A stretch of 64,000 nucleotides of DNA, taken from assembly GCF_011751745.2 (NCBI RefSeq), contig NZ_CP061170.1, forward strand, positions 1,426,001-1,490,000, given 5' to 3'. The position numbers were made by a program, and so were the translations under genes. Source of the stretch: Paramicrobacterium fandaimingii. GTDB lineage: Bacteria; Actinomycetota; Actinomycetes; Actinomycetales; Microbacteriaceae. Shown in pieces: positions 19,528-28,064 of the stretch (position 1 is its first letter; each line of letters starts with the position of its first letter). The notes beneath the pieces were generated by a model. The model was not told the DNA's origin, did not search any database, and worked only from the letters and a program-made list of their open reading frames with translations.

Positions 19528-20501
19528 CGAGCACGGCAACAGCTCACCCGAACATCGCGCTGGCGAAGTACTGGGGCAAGCGAAATGACGCGCTGATCAT
19601 TCCCGCAACGGGAAGCCTTTCTCTGACCCTCGACGTGTTTCCCACCACGACATCGGTCACGCTCAGCGATGAGGGTGCGGATGCCGTGCGCCTTGACGGC
19701 GTTCTTCTCACTGGTGACGAGTCGAACCGCGTGCGCACCGTGCTCGATCGCATTCGAGAACTGAGCGGCCGAACAGGGCACGCGCGCGTTGAGAGCTCCA
19801 ACACTGTCCCGACGGCGGCGGGGCTTGCCTCATCGGCTGCGGCGTTTGCCGCGCTGGCGACCGCCGCGGCAGACGCCTTCGGCCTCGACGCCGATGATCG
19901 GATGCTGTCGCGAATCGCTCGCCGGGGATCAGGCTCTGCGTGCCGCTCTGTCTTTCCTGGTGTGGCCAGGTGGAACGCCGGTATCGACGACGAAAGCTCC
20001 TATGCGGAGCCGCTTTCGTGGAACGGGCCCCCTCTCGCCATGGTCGTCGGGATCGTCAGCTCGCAGCGCAAGGCCGTGTCGAGTCGCACGGCAATGCGGC
20101 GCACTGTCGAAACGTCGCCCTACTTTTCTGCGTGGGTGACGTCGAGCGCGGCGCTGCTCGATCAGATGTCCGACGCCGTCGCCGCGGGCGACTTCGCGAC
20201 AGTGGGGGAACTCACGGAGCAGAGTGCTCTGCGCATGCACGCCAGCATGTTTGGCGCGGTTCCACCGGTGCGTTACCTCAGCGCGGCAAGCCTCGCCCTG
20301 TTCGATGCCGTCGTGACGCTCCGCTCTGCCGGCATCGACGCCTATGCCACCGCCGACGCGGGGCCCAACGTGAAGGTGTTGTGCCGTTCGGATCAGGCCT
20401 CGCATGTCGTCGATGCACTGACCGCGACCATTCCCGATGCGGAATACGTCGTGGCGCACGCTGGACCGGGTTCGCATATCGTCACCGGGAAGGGCGCATG
20501 A
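19524..20501 (+). CDS. mvaD: Diphosphomevalonate decarboxylase
   Basis: Converts mevalonate 5-diphosphate to isopentenyl diphosphate with ATP, releasing CO2. The 325-residue GHMP-fold protein starts TATAHPNIALAKYWGKRNDALIIPATGSLSLTL-like (typical NIALIKYWGKR region), with NTVPTAAGLASSAAAFAALA as the phosphate loop and RRGSGSACRSVFPG as the signature region. GTG 19524 overlaps the mvaK1 TGA by 4 bases. Its own stop overlaps the next ATG (ATGA). It acts two steps after mevalonate kinase; the intermediate kinase is the next gene. Confidence 0.93.
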   Translation: MTSTATAHPNIALAKYWGKRNDALIIPATGSLSLTLDVFPTTTSVTLSDEGADAVRLDGVLLTGDESNRVRTVLDRIRELSGRTGHARVESSNTVPTAAGLASSAAAFAALATAAADAFGLDADDRMLSRIARRGSGSACRSVFPGVARWNAGIDDESSYAEPLSWNGPPLAMVVGIVSSQRKAVSSRTAMRRTVETSPYFSAWVTSSAALLDQMSDAVAAGDFATVGELTEQSALRMHASMFGAVPPVRYLSAASLALFDAVVTLRSAGIDAYATADAGPNVKVLCRSDQASHVVDALTATIPDAEYVVAHAGPGSHIVTGKGA

Positions 20502-21586
20502 TCACGGTTAGAGCTCCGGGCAAACTCTTCATCGCTGGAGAGTACGCCGTCGTCGAAGCAGGAAACCCGTCTGTGCTTGTCGCCGTCGATAGGTTCGTTC
20601 GCGTCGACCTCACCCCCAGCGTCGGGAAGGGAAGCATCCACTCCGAGCAGTATGGGCGTCAGCCGCTCGTCTGGTATCGGGATGCACGCGGAATCGTTCT
20701 CGACCACGACATGCGACCCGTCGACTACATTCTCTCGTCGATTGAGGCCGTTGAGCAGTACGTCGCCGAGCAGGGAATCACCCCGCGCTTCTATGATCTG
20801 TCGGTGTCGAGCGAACTCGACGATGTCAGCGGGCGCAAGTTCGGCCTCGGCTCAAGCGCGGCAGTCACGGTCGCCACGATCGGCGCGCTTAACACGTTCT
20901 ACGAACTGAACTTGACGCGAAGGGAGCGCTACAAGCTTGCGATGCTCGCGACGATAGCCGTTTCTCCGCACGCGTCAGGCGGTGACCTTGCCGCGAGCAC
21001 GTTCGGAGGCTGGATCGCCTATTCGGCTCCGGATCGTGAGTACGCGCTTGGCCTCCGTGAAGCGCACGGGGTCTCGGGCGCTCTCCGCGCCGATTGGGAC
21101 GGCTTCAGCGTGCGGCAGCTCACTCCGCCAAGCGATCTTCAGCTGCTTGTCGGATGGACGGGGGAGCCCGCGTCGACGTCGCGCCTCGTCGACGATCTGC
21201 GTGATCGGCGGTGGGTCGAGGAGATTCGCTACTCTGACTTTCTGGAGCACAGCCGCCACTACGTCGACGCGCTCATCGGCGCGCTCGATGACGACGATGC
21301 AGTTGGGGTCAAGAATGCGATCAGGGGTGCACGTCGCACCTTGTCTCAGCTGGATCGTGCCGCCAGATTGGGCATCGAGACTCCGGCGTTGACGAGGCTG
21401 AGCGACACAGCTGAGGCGATCGGCGCCGCCGCGAAATCTTCGGGAGCCGGCGGCGGAGACTGCGGTGTGGTCTTCGCAGAGCACGACGCCGACATCTCAG
21501 GTCTGCTGAGAGAATGGGAGCGGAGTGACATCCGTCATCTCGCATTGGCGGTCCATCCATCGGAAGGGGGACTCGATGAGCGGTGA
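20498..21586 (+). CDS. mvaK2: Phosphomevalonate kinase
   Basis: A GHMP kinase that makes mevalonate 5-diphosphate from mevalonate 5-phosphate. The 362-residue protein starts MITVRAPGKLFIAGEYAVVE, the typical PMK N-terminus, with GRKFGLGSSAAVTVATIGAL as the ATP loop, SGGDLAASTFGGWIAY downstream, and SSGAGGGDCGVVFA as the C-terminal GHMP motif. ATG 20498 forms an ATGA overlap with mvaD. It overlaps the isomerase gene by 11 bases, continuing the tight coupling of the operon. Confidence 0.93.
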   Translation: MITVRAPGKLFIAGEYAVVEAGNPSVLVAVDRFVRVDLTPSVGKGSIHSEQYGRQPLVWYRDARGIVLDHDMRPVDYILSSIEAVEQYVAEQGITPRFYDLSVSSELDDVSGRKFGLGSSAAVTVATIGALNTFYELNLTRRERYKLAMLATIAVSPHASGGDLAASTFGGWIAYSAPDREYALGLREAHGVSGALRADWDGFSVRQLTPPSDLQLLVGWTGEPASTSRLVDDLRDRRWVEEIRYSDFLEHSRHYVDALIGALDDDDAVGVKNAIRGARRTLSQLDRAARLGIETPALTRLSDTAEAIGAAAKSSGAGGGDCGVVFAEHDADISGLLREWERSDIRHLALAVHPSEGGLDER

Positions 21587-22661
21587 TCGCAAAGACGATC
21601 ATGTGCGTCTGGCCACAGAGCAGAATCGGGGTCGAGCCCGCCTCAACGAATTCGACGACGTGCGCTTCGTGCACCACGCACTCGGCGCTTCAGACATTGA
21701 TGCGGTGTCGCTGGCGACGCGCATCGGGCCGCTCGCGCTCCCGCTTCCTCTTTACATCAACGGCATGACCGGGGGAAGCGAATCAACGGCGCTCATCAAT
21801 CGAGACCTCGGCATCGTCGCGAAAGAGACCGGCGTGGCCATCGCCTCCGGGTCGATGAGCCCCGTCTTCAAAGACTCGTCGACAACCGAGGGGTTCCGCG
21901 CGATCAGGGATGAGAACCCCAACGGCACGGTGTTTGCGAACCTGAGTGCCAATGCGAGCGTCGACAACGCACGCGCCGCCGTCGACATCATGCGCGCCGA
22001 CGCGCTCCAGATTCACATCAACAGCGTTCAAGAGCTCGTGATGCCCGAGGGTGATCGTGCGTTCTCGCATTGGCCCGAGAACATCGCCCGAATTGCCGAC
22101 GCCCTCGACGTGCCCGTCATCGTCAAAGAGGTCGGCTTCGGTATGAGCGGTGGCACCGTCGCGCAGCTCGCCGGGCTGGGCGTCGGCATCGTCGACGTCA
22201 GCGGCCGTGGCGGCACCGATTTCGCCGCGATCGAGAACGCGCGTCGCACCGGGGCGGACTTCAGCATCCTCTCTGGCTGGGGACAATCGGCGATCGTCGG
22301 CCTGCTTGATTCGCGGGATGCTGCGGCTGAAGCGAACGTCTCGCTTCTCGCCTCAGGCGGCGTTCGCACCCCGCTTGACGCGGTTCGGGCGCTGGCGCTC
22401 GGTGCTCGGGCGGTGGGCGTCGCCGGCAGCTTTCTGCGGGTGCTCAAAGACGAGGGCGTCGATGCTCTCATCGGGGAGATCACGCGTTGGACCGACCAGA
22501 TTCGCTCAATCATCGCGCTGCTCGGGCAGACGTCGGTGTCGGGGCTTGCCGAAACGGACGTCGTGATCAGCGGAGACGTTCGCGACTTCTGCGACGCTCG
22601 AGGTATCGACACGACACGGTACGCGCGGCGCAGCGAGAACCGAGGAGGCCCCCGCTCATGA
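21576..22661 (+). CDS. fni: Type 2 isopentenyl-diphosphate isomerase (FMN-dependent)
   Basis: Interconverts isopentenyl and dimethylallyl diphosphate using reduced FMN and Mg2+. The 361-residue TIM-barrel protein shows the N-terminal RKDDHVRLATEQ, LYINGMTGGSESTALIN, GVAIASGSMSPVF, QIHINSVQELVMPEGDRAF (with the metal Glu), VIVKEVGFGMSG, DVSGRGGTDF and LLASGGVRTPLDAVRALALGA, all typical of IDI-2. ATG 21576 follows GGAAGGGGG and overlaps mvaK2 by 11 bases. Its stop overlaps the HMG-CoA reductase ATG (ATGA). Confidence 0.94.
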   Translation: MSGDRKDDHVRLATEQNRGRARLNEFDDVRFVHHALGASDIDAVSLATRIGPLALPLPLYINGMTGGSESTALINRDLGIVAKETGVAIASGSMSPVFKDSSTTEGFRAIRDENPNGTVFANLSANASVDNARAAVDIMRADALQIHINSVQELVMPEGDRAFSHWPENIARIADALDVPVIVKEVGFGMSGGTVAQLAGLGVGIVDVSGRGGTDFAAIENARRTGADFSILSGWGQSAIVGLLDSRDAAAEANVSLLASGGVRTPLDAVRALALGARAVGVAGSFLRVLKDEGVDALIGEITRWTDQIRSIIALLGQTSVSGLAETDVVISGDVRDFCDARGIDTTRYARRSENRGGPRS

Positions 22662-23698
22662 CGGATACCATGTTCGCTCCCGTGCCGATGCGGTGGCTCG
22701 GCCCCGTGAGAGTCAGCGGAAACGTGATGACGGGTGAGCAGGAAGTTCCGCTGGCCACGTACGAAACCACGCTGTGGCCGTCTGTGCGCCGCGGAGCGCA
22801 CGTGTCGACGATGGTCGATGGCGGAATTCAGGCGACATTGATCGATGAGCGCATGGCGCGTTCGGTCATTTTCGAGGCAGACGACGCGGCGGCGGCGCTC
22901 GCCGCTGCACGCCGCATCGAGGCCGATGTTGCGGCTCTTCAGGCCGTTGTCAGCGAGACGAGTCGCTTCGCCACTCTGATTGACGTGCACCACCAGATCG
23001 TGGGAAACCTGCTGTTTCTCCGCTTCGAATTCACAACAGGCGACGCGGCGGGCCACAACATGGTCACATTGGCGTCAGACAAGCTCATGGCGCACATTCT
23101 GCAGTCAGAGACCTCGCTTCGCTACAGCTCGATCTCGGGAAACTACTGCACAGACAAGAAGGCCTCCGCCGTGAACGGCATTCTGGGGCGCGGCAAAAAC
23201 GTTGTGACCGAGATCGTCATTCCCGAGGAGATCCTCCGCCGTCGCCTGCGCACGAGTGCCGAGAAGATGGCGCAGCTCAACGTTCGAAAAAACCTCATCG
23301 GCGGCGCGATCGCTGGCAGTCTGCGCTCGGCAAACGCGCACTACGCGAACATGCTGCTCGGCTTCTACCTCGCAACCGGCCAGGATGCCGCGAACATCGT
23401 CGAGGGCTCGCAGGGTTTCACACACGCCGAGGTACGTGGCGACGACCTGTACTTCTCGTGCACGATTCCGAACCTCATCGTCGGCTCGGTCGGAAATGGA
23501 AAAGGGCTCGATGTCGTCACCGAGAACCTCAGACGACTCGGATGCTCAGAGCAGCGTGAGCCGGGCGAGAACGCCCGTCGGCTCGCCGCGCTGTGCGCGG
23601 CGACGGTGCTCTGCGGAGAACTGTCGCTCATGGCCGCACAGACAAACCCGGGCGAGCTCATGGCCGCCCACCTTCAGTTCGAAAGGACCGACCGATGA
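22658..23698 (+). CDS. mvaA: Hydroxymethylglutaryl-CoA reductase
   Basis: Reduces HMG-CoA to mevalonate with NADPH, the committing step of the pathway. The 346-residue soluble protein has no membrane anchor. Motifs include VPLATYETTLWPSVRRGAHV, FTTGDAAGHNMVTLASD (the NADPH-binding region), SGNYCTDKKASAVNG with the catalytic Lys, LLGFYLATGQDAANIVEGSQ and LIVGSVGNGKGLD. The overall pattern matches the Streptomyces mevalonate-cluster reductase. It starts in an ATGA overlap with fni and ends in another with the synthase gene. The symbol hmgr is used in Streptomyces for the same gene. Confidence 0.93.
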   Translation: MTDTMFAPVPMRWLGPVRVSGNVMTGEQEVPLATYETTLWPSVRRGAHVSTMVDGGIQATLIDERMARSVIFEADDAAAALAAARRIEADVAALQAVVSETSRFATLIDVHHQIVGNLLFLRFEFTTGDAAGHNMVTLASDKLMAHILQSETSLRYSSISGNYCTDKKASAVNGILGRGKNVVTEIVIPEEILRRRLRTSAEKMAQLNVRKNLIGGAIAGSLRSANAHYANMLLGFYLATGQDAANIVEGSQGFTHAEVRGDDLYFSCTIPNLIVGSVGNGKGLDVVTENLRRLGCSEQREPGENARRLAALCAATVLCGELSLMAAQTNPGELMAAHLQFERTDR

Positions 23699-24849
23699 CC
23701 ACCGGTATCCACGACATCTCGGCTGCAACGGGCAGCCTCGTCTTCGCGCTTGCAGATCTGGCAGAGCACGAAGGCATTGACGTGGCCAAATACCACCGTG
23801 GCATCGGCCAGACCGAGATGAGCCTCACGGCAGAAGACGAAGACATCGTGACGATGGCCGCTCGTGCTGCCGCGCCCATCATCGAAAGGCATGGCACCGA
23901 GGGTCTTCGCACCGTCATCTTCGCAACGGAATCGGGCATCGATCAGTCGAAGGCGGCATCCGTCTTTCTGCATCGCCTCCTCAGGCTTCCGCGCACCGTT
24001 CGGGTCGTCGAGGTGAAGGAAGCCTGCTATTCGGCGACAGCCGCAATTCAATTTGCCCTCGGAATCGTCTCACGACGCCCAGACGAGCGGGTTCTTGTGA
24101 TCGCGAGCGATGTTGCGCGGTACGAGCTCAACTCGAGTGGCGAGGCCACTCAGGGCGCCGGTGCCGTGGCCATGCTGGTCTCTGACGACCCGGCGGTGCT
24201 CGAGGTCGAGCCCGTCTCCGGCGTCTGGACGGACGACGTCTGGGACTTCTGGCGCCCGAACGATCGCAGTACGGCGCTTGTCGACGGCCGGTATTCCGTG
24301 CAGGTGTACCTCGAATCACTCGAAGGGGCGTGGAATGACTATCGCGCACACGGCGGCGCTGAATTCTCGAGCTTTGCGCGGGTGTGCTACCACCAGCCGT
24401 TCACACGCATGGCGGTGAAGGGGCAGCAGCGGCTTGCCCACATCGCCGATCCCGACGGCGAAAGCGCCGACATCGATCGGCTTGCCGACACCGTCGAGTA
24501 CAACGCGCGCATCGGCAACAGCTATACAGCATCCATCTATCTCGCTTTTCTCTCGCTCCTCGACAACGGCCCGGATCTCTCGGGGGAGCGCATCGGGTTC
24601 TTCAGCTATGGCTCCGGTGCTGTCGGTGAGTTCTTCGGCGGAGTGCTCGTGCCCGGGTACAAGAGCCAGCTCCGCACAGAGGAGCTGCAGAGCATGCTCG
24701 CAGCCCGCCGACCCATCGGCTACGACGAATACCGCCACCGCCACATTGCCTACGATCGCGTCGGCGACTTCGAGACCGCAGACGAAACACACGGTGATGT
24801 GCGCTTTGCGGGCGTCGAGCAGCACAAGCGTCTGTACGAGGCGCGCTGA
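23695..24849 (+). CDS. mvaS: Hydroxymethylglutaryl-CoA synthase
   Basis: Condenses acetyl-CoA with acetoacetyl-CoA to HMG-CoA. The 384-residue thiolase-fold protein has the catalytic triad in ATESGIDQSKA (Glu), VKEACYSATAAIQ (Cys) and VCYHQPFTRMA (His); GRYSVQVYLESLEGAW and GFFSYGSGAVGEFFGG are further signatures. ATG 23695 overlaps the reductase stop (ATGA). It is the last gene of the operon, whose order (MK, MDD, PMK, IDI-2, HMGR, HMGS) is that of the Streptomyces sp. CL190 cluster. No thiolase or acetoacetyl-CoA synthase is present here, so acetoacetyl-CoA must come from elsewhere. Confidence 0.94.
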   Translation: MTTGIHDISAATGSLVFALADLAEHEGIDVAKYHRGIGQTEMSLTAEDEDIVTMAARAAAPIIERHGTEGLRTVIFATESGIDQSKAASVFLHRLLRLPRTVRVVEVKEACYSATAAIQFALGIVSRRPDERVLVIASDVARYELNSSGEATQGAGAVAMLVSDDPAVLEVEPVSGVWTDDVWDFWRPNDRSTALVDGRYSVQVYLESLEGAWNDYRAHGGAEFSSFARVCYHQPFTRMAVKGQQRLAHIADPDGESADIDRLADTVEYNARIGNSYTASIYLAFLSLLDNGPDLSGERIGFFSYGSGAVGEFFGGVLVPGYKSQLRTEELQSMLAARRPIGYDEYRHRHIAYDRVGDFETADETHGDVRFAGVEQHKRLYEAR

Positions 24850-24878
24850 CGACGGCGCCCGAACCGATCGGGCTCGAC

Positions 24879-24884
24879 TAAGAT
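24879..24884 (+). promoter_or_regulatory. -10 box of a probable leaderless promoter for gltX
   Basis: TAAGAT ends 7 bases before the gltX ATG with no ribosome site between. It separates gltX expression from the mevalonate operon that ends 42 bases upstream. Confidence 0.6.
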
Positions 24885-24891
24885 CGAAACG

Positions 24892-26406
24892 ATGTCACTC
24901 GCAGCCTCATACCCATTCTCCCCGGCCACCGGCACAGACGTACGTGTGCGTTTCTGCCCGTCGCCCACCGGCACCCCGCATGTCGGCCTCATTCGCACAG
25001 CCCTGTTCAACTGGGCATACGCCCGCCATACGGGCGGAAAGCTCGTCTTCCGCATCGAAGACACGGATGCCGCGAGAGACAGCGAAGAGAGCTATGCGCA
25101 GATTCTCGAGGGACTGCGCTGGCTGAACATCGACTGGGACGAAGGCATTGACGTCGGCGGGCCAAACGGGCCGTACCGTCAGTCGCAGCGCTCCGATCTC
25201 TATGCTGGTGTGATCGAGAAGCTCACGGCATCCGGCCATCTCTACGAGAGCTTTTCGACGGCGGAGGAGATCGCGGCGCGCAATGTCGCGGCTGGCCGTC
25301 CGGCCGAGCACGGCTACGATAATGTCGACCGCGATCTCATTGACGAGCAGAAGGCGGCTTTCCGCGCCGAGGGGCGCCAACCGGCGCTGCGTCTGCGGGT
25401 GCCAGACGAAGATCTCTCGTTCACCGATCTCGTGCGTGGAGACATCACGTTCCCGGCCGGATCGTTCATTGACTTCGTTGTTGTGCGCCCTAACGGCAAG
25501 CCGCTCTACACGTTCGTGAACCCGGTGGACGACGCTCTCATGGGCGTGACGCACGTGTTGCGCGGCGAAGACCTTCTGCCCTCGACGCCGCGTCAGATTG
25601 CGCTGTACCGCGCGCTGATCGACGTCGGGCTGACGACGTTCGTTCCCCGTTTCGGGCACCTCCCCACCGTGCTGGGTGAGGGCAACAAGAAGCTCTCCAA
25701 GCGCAACCCCGAGTCAAACCTCTTTCACCACCGAGACCGCGGCTTCGTTCCCGAGGGGCTCGACAACTATCTGGCGCTGCTTGGCTGGGGATACTCTGCC
25801 GATCGCGACGTCTTCACACTCGACGAGATGGTTGAGCGATTCGACATCACAGATGTGAACCCCAACCCCGCCCGCTTCGACCTCAAGAAGGCTGAATCGA
25901 TCAACGGCGACCACATTCGGATGCTGCAGGTCGACGACTTCGCAGCACGCTGTGTTCCGTACCTTGTCGAGGCAGGCATTCTCACCGAGCCGCTCAGCGA
26001 CCGCCAACGCGAGATTCTAGCGCAGGCGGCACCGCTCGTGCAGACCCGCATGAGCCTGCTCGGGGATGCACCGGGAATGCTCGGCTTTCTCTTCACTGAC
26101 GCTGCCGCGATCGAGTTTCAGCCCGACGCCCTGAAGTCGCTGCCGAAGAATGCGACAGAGGTGCTCACGGCGGCGCTCGACGTTCTGCGCGTCAGCGACG
26201 ACTGGAGCGCCGAGGCTCTGCAGCAGGTGCTCGCCGATGCTCTCGTTGAGAGACTCGAGCTGAAGCCGCGCATCGCCTACGGCCCGCTGCGTGTCGCGGT
26301 GTCCGGCCGTCGCGTGTCGCCTCCCTTGTTCGAGTCCATGGAGATTCTCGGAAAGACCGATTCGCTCGCTCGTCTCGAGCGCTTGGTGGCGCACCTGGGG
26401 GAGTGA
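24892..26406 (+). CDS. gltX: Glutamyl-tRNA synthetase
   Basis: A class I aminoacyl-tRNA synthetase that charges tRNA-Glu; in actinobacteria lacking GlnRS the enzyme usually also charges tRNA-Gln with glutamate for later amidation. It has 504 residues. The HIGH-type motif is HVGL at residues 30-33 ([19 protein letters not shown]) and the KMSKS-type loop is KKLSKR near residue 267. The C-terminal anticodon-binding helices follow. tRNA-Gln lies 1 kb downstream and tRNA-Glu 11 kb further, so enzyme and both tRNAs are close together. Its stop overlaps the next start (TGATG). Confidence 0.96.
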   Translation: MSLAASYPFSPATGTDVRVRFCPSPTGTPHVGLIRTALFNWAYARHTGGKLVFRIEDTDAARDSEESYAQILEGLRWLNIDWDEGIDVGGPNGPYRQSQRSDLYAGVIEKLTASGHLYESFSTAEEIAARNVAAGRPAEHGYDNVDRDLIDEQKAAFRAEGRQPALRLRVPDEDLSFTDLVRGDITFPAGSFIDFVVVRPNGKPLYTFVNPVDDALMGVTHVLRGEDLLPSTPRQIALYRALIDVGLTTFVPRFGHLPTVLGEGNKKLSKRNPESNLFHHRDRGFVPEGLDNYLALLGWGYSADRDVFTLDEMVERFDITDVNPNPARFDLKKAESINGDHIRMLQVDDFAARCVPYLVEAGILTEPLSDRQREILAQAAPLVQTRMSLLGDAPGMLGFLFTDAAAIEFQPDALKSLPKNATEVLTAALDVLRVSDDWSAEALQQVLADALVERLELKPRIAYGPLRVAVSGRRVSPPLFESMEILGKTDSLARLERLVAHLGE

Positions 26407-27332
26407 TGACTCAGCACTACGATGTCGTCGTCATTGGGGGAGGGCCCGCTGGTCTTTCCGCCGCACTCAATCTCGTGCGGGCGCGCATGCGGGTGCTTGT
26501 GCTGGATGCGAACCGTCCTCGCCACGCTGCGACGCTGTTTGCACACGGGTTTCTGACGCGCGACAATATCTCGCCGCTCGAGCTGCGTCGGCTCGGCCGA
26601 GAAGACGTGTCATCGTACGAGAACGGTGACGTGCAGTTCGCAACGGTGGAGGCGGTGACGTCACTTCCCGACGGCTACCGGGTCATCGCCGGCGGTGTGA
26701 AGGGCGACCCCGATCGCGATGTGCATACCAAGCGCGTCGTCGTCGCGACGGGCCTCGCCGAGATTCTTCCCGACATCGGCAACGCACGTGCCTTCTATGG
26801 AACCTGCCTGCACAGCTGCCTCGAGTGCGACGGGTGGGAGAAGCAGGATGCTCCGCTCGTGCTCATCGGCGAGAGCGATGACCTCGCCGAGCAGGCGTTC
26901 CGAGCTTTGCAGTGGACGAACGAGCTTCTCGTGCTCACAAATGGTTCGGGCGTCATCACCGATGCGGAAGAGAGCGAGCTCGACGCCGCAGGAATCGGCG
27001 TCGATCGAACACGGATCTCTGAGATTCAGGGTGGGCGTGGAGTGATGACGGGCATCGAACTCGCCGACGGTCGGGTACTCGATTATCGAGTGGGATTCCT
27101 CCGACCTCGCTGGAATGCTCGACTGGGCTTTCTCGACGGGCTCGGGATCGTCGCCGATGAAGCAGGGTTGCTTGTCGTCGACGAGCGAGGTCGCAGCTCG
27201 CGGCAGGGCATCTACGTGGCCGGTGATATTACTCCTCCGGGGCCGCAGCAGATTGCCATCGCTGCCGGTCAGGGTGCAATGGTCTCGGCGACGATCGTCG
27301 CCGACGAAGCGCGCTGGAGGCGCGAACCGTAG
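26406..27332 (+). CDS. Thioredoxin-reductase-like FAD/NAD(P)-dependent oxidoreductase
   Basis: A 308-residue pyridine nucleotide-disulfide oxidoreductase of the thioredoxin reductase fold. The FAD-binding motif is VVVIGGGPAGLSAALNL at the N-terminus, a redox CxxC is in HSCLECDGWE near residue 140 (TrxR has CATCDG), and the C-terminal FAD motif is GIYVAGDITPPGPQQIAIAAGQG. The NAD(P) motif region (PLVLIGESDDLAEQAF) lacks the usual GxGxxA, which is atypical. ATG 26406 shares one base with the gltX stop (TGATG). The partner is unknown: it could reduce a thioredoxin-like protein or a small molecule. Confidence 0.8.
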   Translation: MTQHYDVVVIGGGPAGLSAALNLVRARMRVLVLDANRPRHAATLFAHGFLTRDNISPLELRRLGREDVSSYENGDVQFATVEAVTSLPDGYRVIAGGVKGDPDRDVHTKRVVVATGLAEILPDIGNARAFYGTCLHSCLECDGWEKQDAPLVLIGESDDLAEQAFRALQWTNELLVLTNGSGVITDAEESELDAAGIGVDRTRISEIQGGRGVMTGIELADGRVLDYRVGFLRPRWNARLGFLDGLGIVADEAGLLVVDERGRSSRQGIYVAGDITPPGPQQIAIAAGQGAMVSATIVADEARWRREP

Positions 27333-27353
27333 ACACGCCCGGGTGCGTGCGTT

Positions 27354-27382
27354 TTGGCGCTTGCCCTTTCGTCGGCTAAAGT
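27354..27382 (+). promoter_or_regulatory. Promoter of tRNA-Gln
   Basis: TTGGCG (27354-27359) and TAAAGT (27377-27382) are 17 bases apart, an ordinary -35/-10 pair, with the tRNA starting 31 bases after the -10. A weak hairpin followed by TTTT (27334-27355) lies just upstream and may end the gltX transcript. Confidence 0.5.
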
Positions 27383-27413
27383 TATCTCTTGGTTCGGCTA
27401 CGTCGAACACCCT

Positions 27414-27485
27414 TGGGGTATGGTGTAATTGGCAACACAGCGGTTTCTGGTACCGCCATTCTTGGTTCGAGTCCAGGTACCCCAG
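27414..27485 (+). tRNA. tRNA-Gln (anticodon CTG)
   Basis: The cloverleaf is clear: acceptor TGGGGTA/TACCCCA, D arm, anticodon stem GCGGT/ACCGC with loop TTCTGGT giving anticodon CTG, and T arm CTTGG-TTCGAGT-CCAGG. The length is 72 bases to the discriminator G; CCA is not encoded. A U-tract terminator follows 8 bases later. Confidence 0.95.
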
Positions 27486-27492
27486 CAATCAC

Positions 27493-27522
27493 ATCCTCAC
27501 GCAGTGCGCGTGAGGATTTTTT
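27493..27522 (+). terminator. Rho-independent terminator after tRNA-Gln
   Basis: A perfect 10-bp stem (27493-27502 with 27508-27517) and 5-base loop are followed by a run of six T (27517-27522). This is a classical intrinsic terminator, unlike the U-less hairpins after the protein genes nearby. Confidence 0.9.
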
Positions 27523-27539
27523 GTTGCCCGAGCGCTGCG

Positions 27540-27848
27540 TTACGGCTTCTGCGACGAGGGCAGGCACTCCCGCACGTCAATACGCATTCCCAGCGCTTCA
27601 GCGAGTTCGCGGCCAAGCTCGTCGGCCCGTTTGGCATCGGCGACCCTCACAACCCACACGCGTGTGACAGGCGCGTTGCCGACGTCGCCCGCGTGAACGT
27701 CACCTGTCGAATCGATGACTGTGGCGTGAGAAGCGGGTGCCAGCACTTCGCTCCACTCGAGTTCTGAATGAGTAGCGAGCGCATTGTCGTTCTCCCCCCG
27801 CCATCGCGGGCGAAGCTTTCCCGCTCCCGGCTGTGTCCATCGTGACAC
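27540..27848 (-). CDS. Hypothetical small protein
   Basis: A 102-residue frame with strongly GC-rich third positions. Its C-terminal half looks like a folded domain (VTRVWVVRVADAKRADELGRELAEALGMRIDVREC), with a beta strand, a charged helix and another strand; the N-terminal part is less ordered. No family is recognised. I see no good ribosome site before ATG 27848, so the start is uncertain. It ends just after the tRNA-Gln terminator on the opposite strand and is divergent from the surface-protein gene at 28065. Confidence 0.5.
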   Translation of the reverse strand: MSRWTQPGAGKLRPRWRGENDNALATHSELEWSEVLAPASHATVIDSTGDVHAGDVGNAPVTRVWVVRVADAKRADELGRELAEALGMRIDVRECLPSSQKP

Positions 27849-28064
27849 TGGTGCCGAGTCCTGTCGAGAGAAAGGTCGGGTGTTTCATCGCCGACGGCGG
27901 GTCGCCACCGATTCCGGGCTGATGAACGTGTGATGAGAGCCCTGTTGAAAGTTCGCTAACTCCTGCCGATGTCGACCTCTGGACGGCCAGTATTGACATG
28001 CACCTGGGCGCCCGTCTGCGAGTGATTGCGGGCTTCTGACAGCGAATAATAGGGGAAGAGCAAC

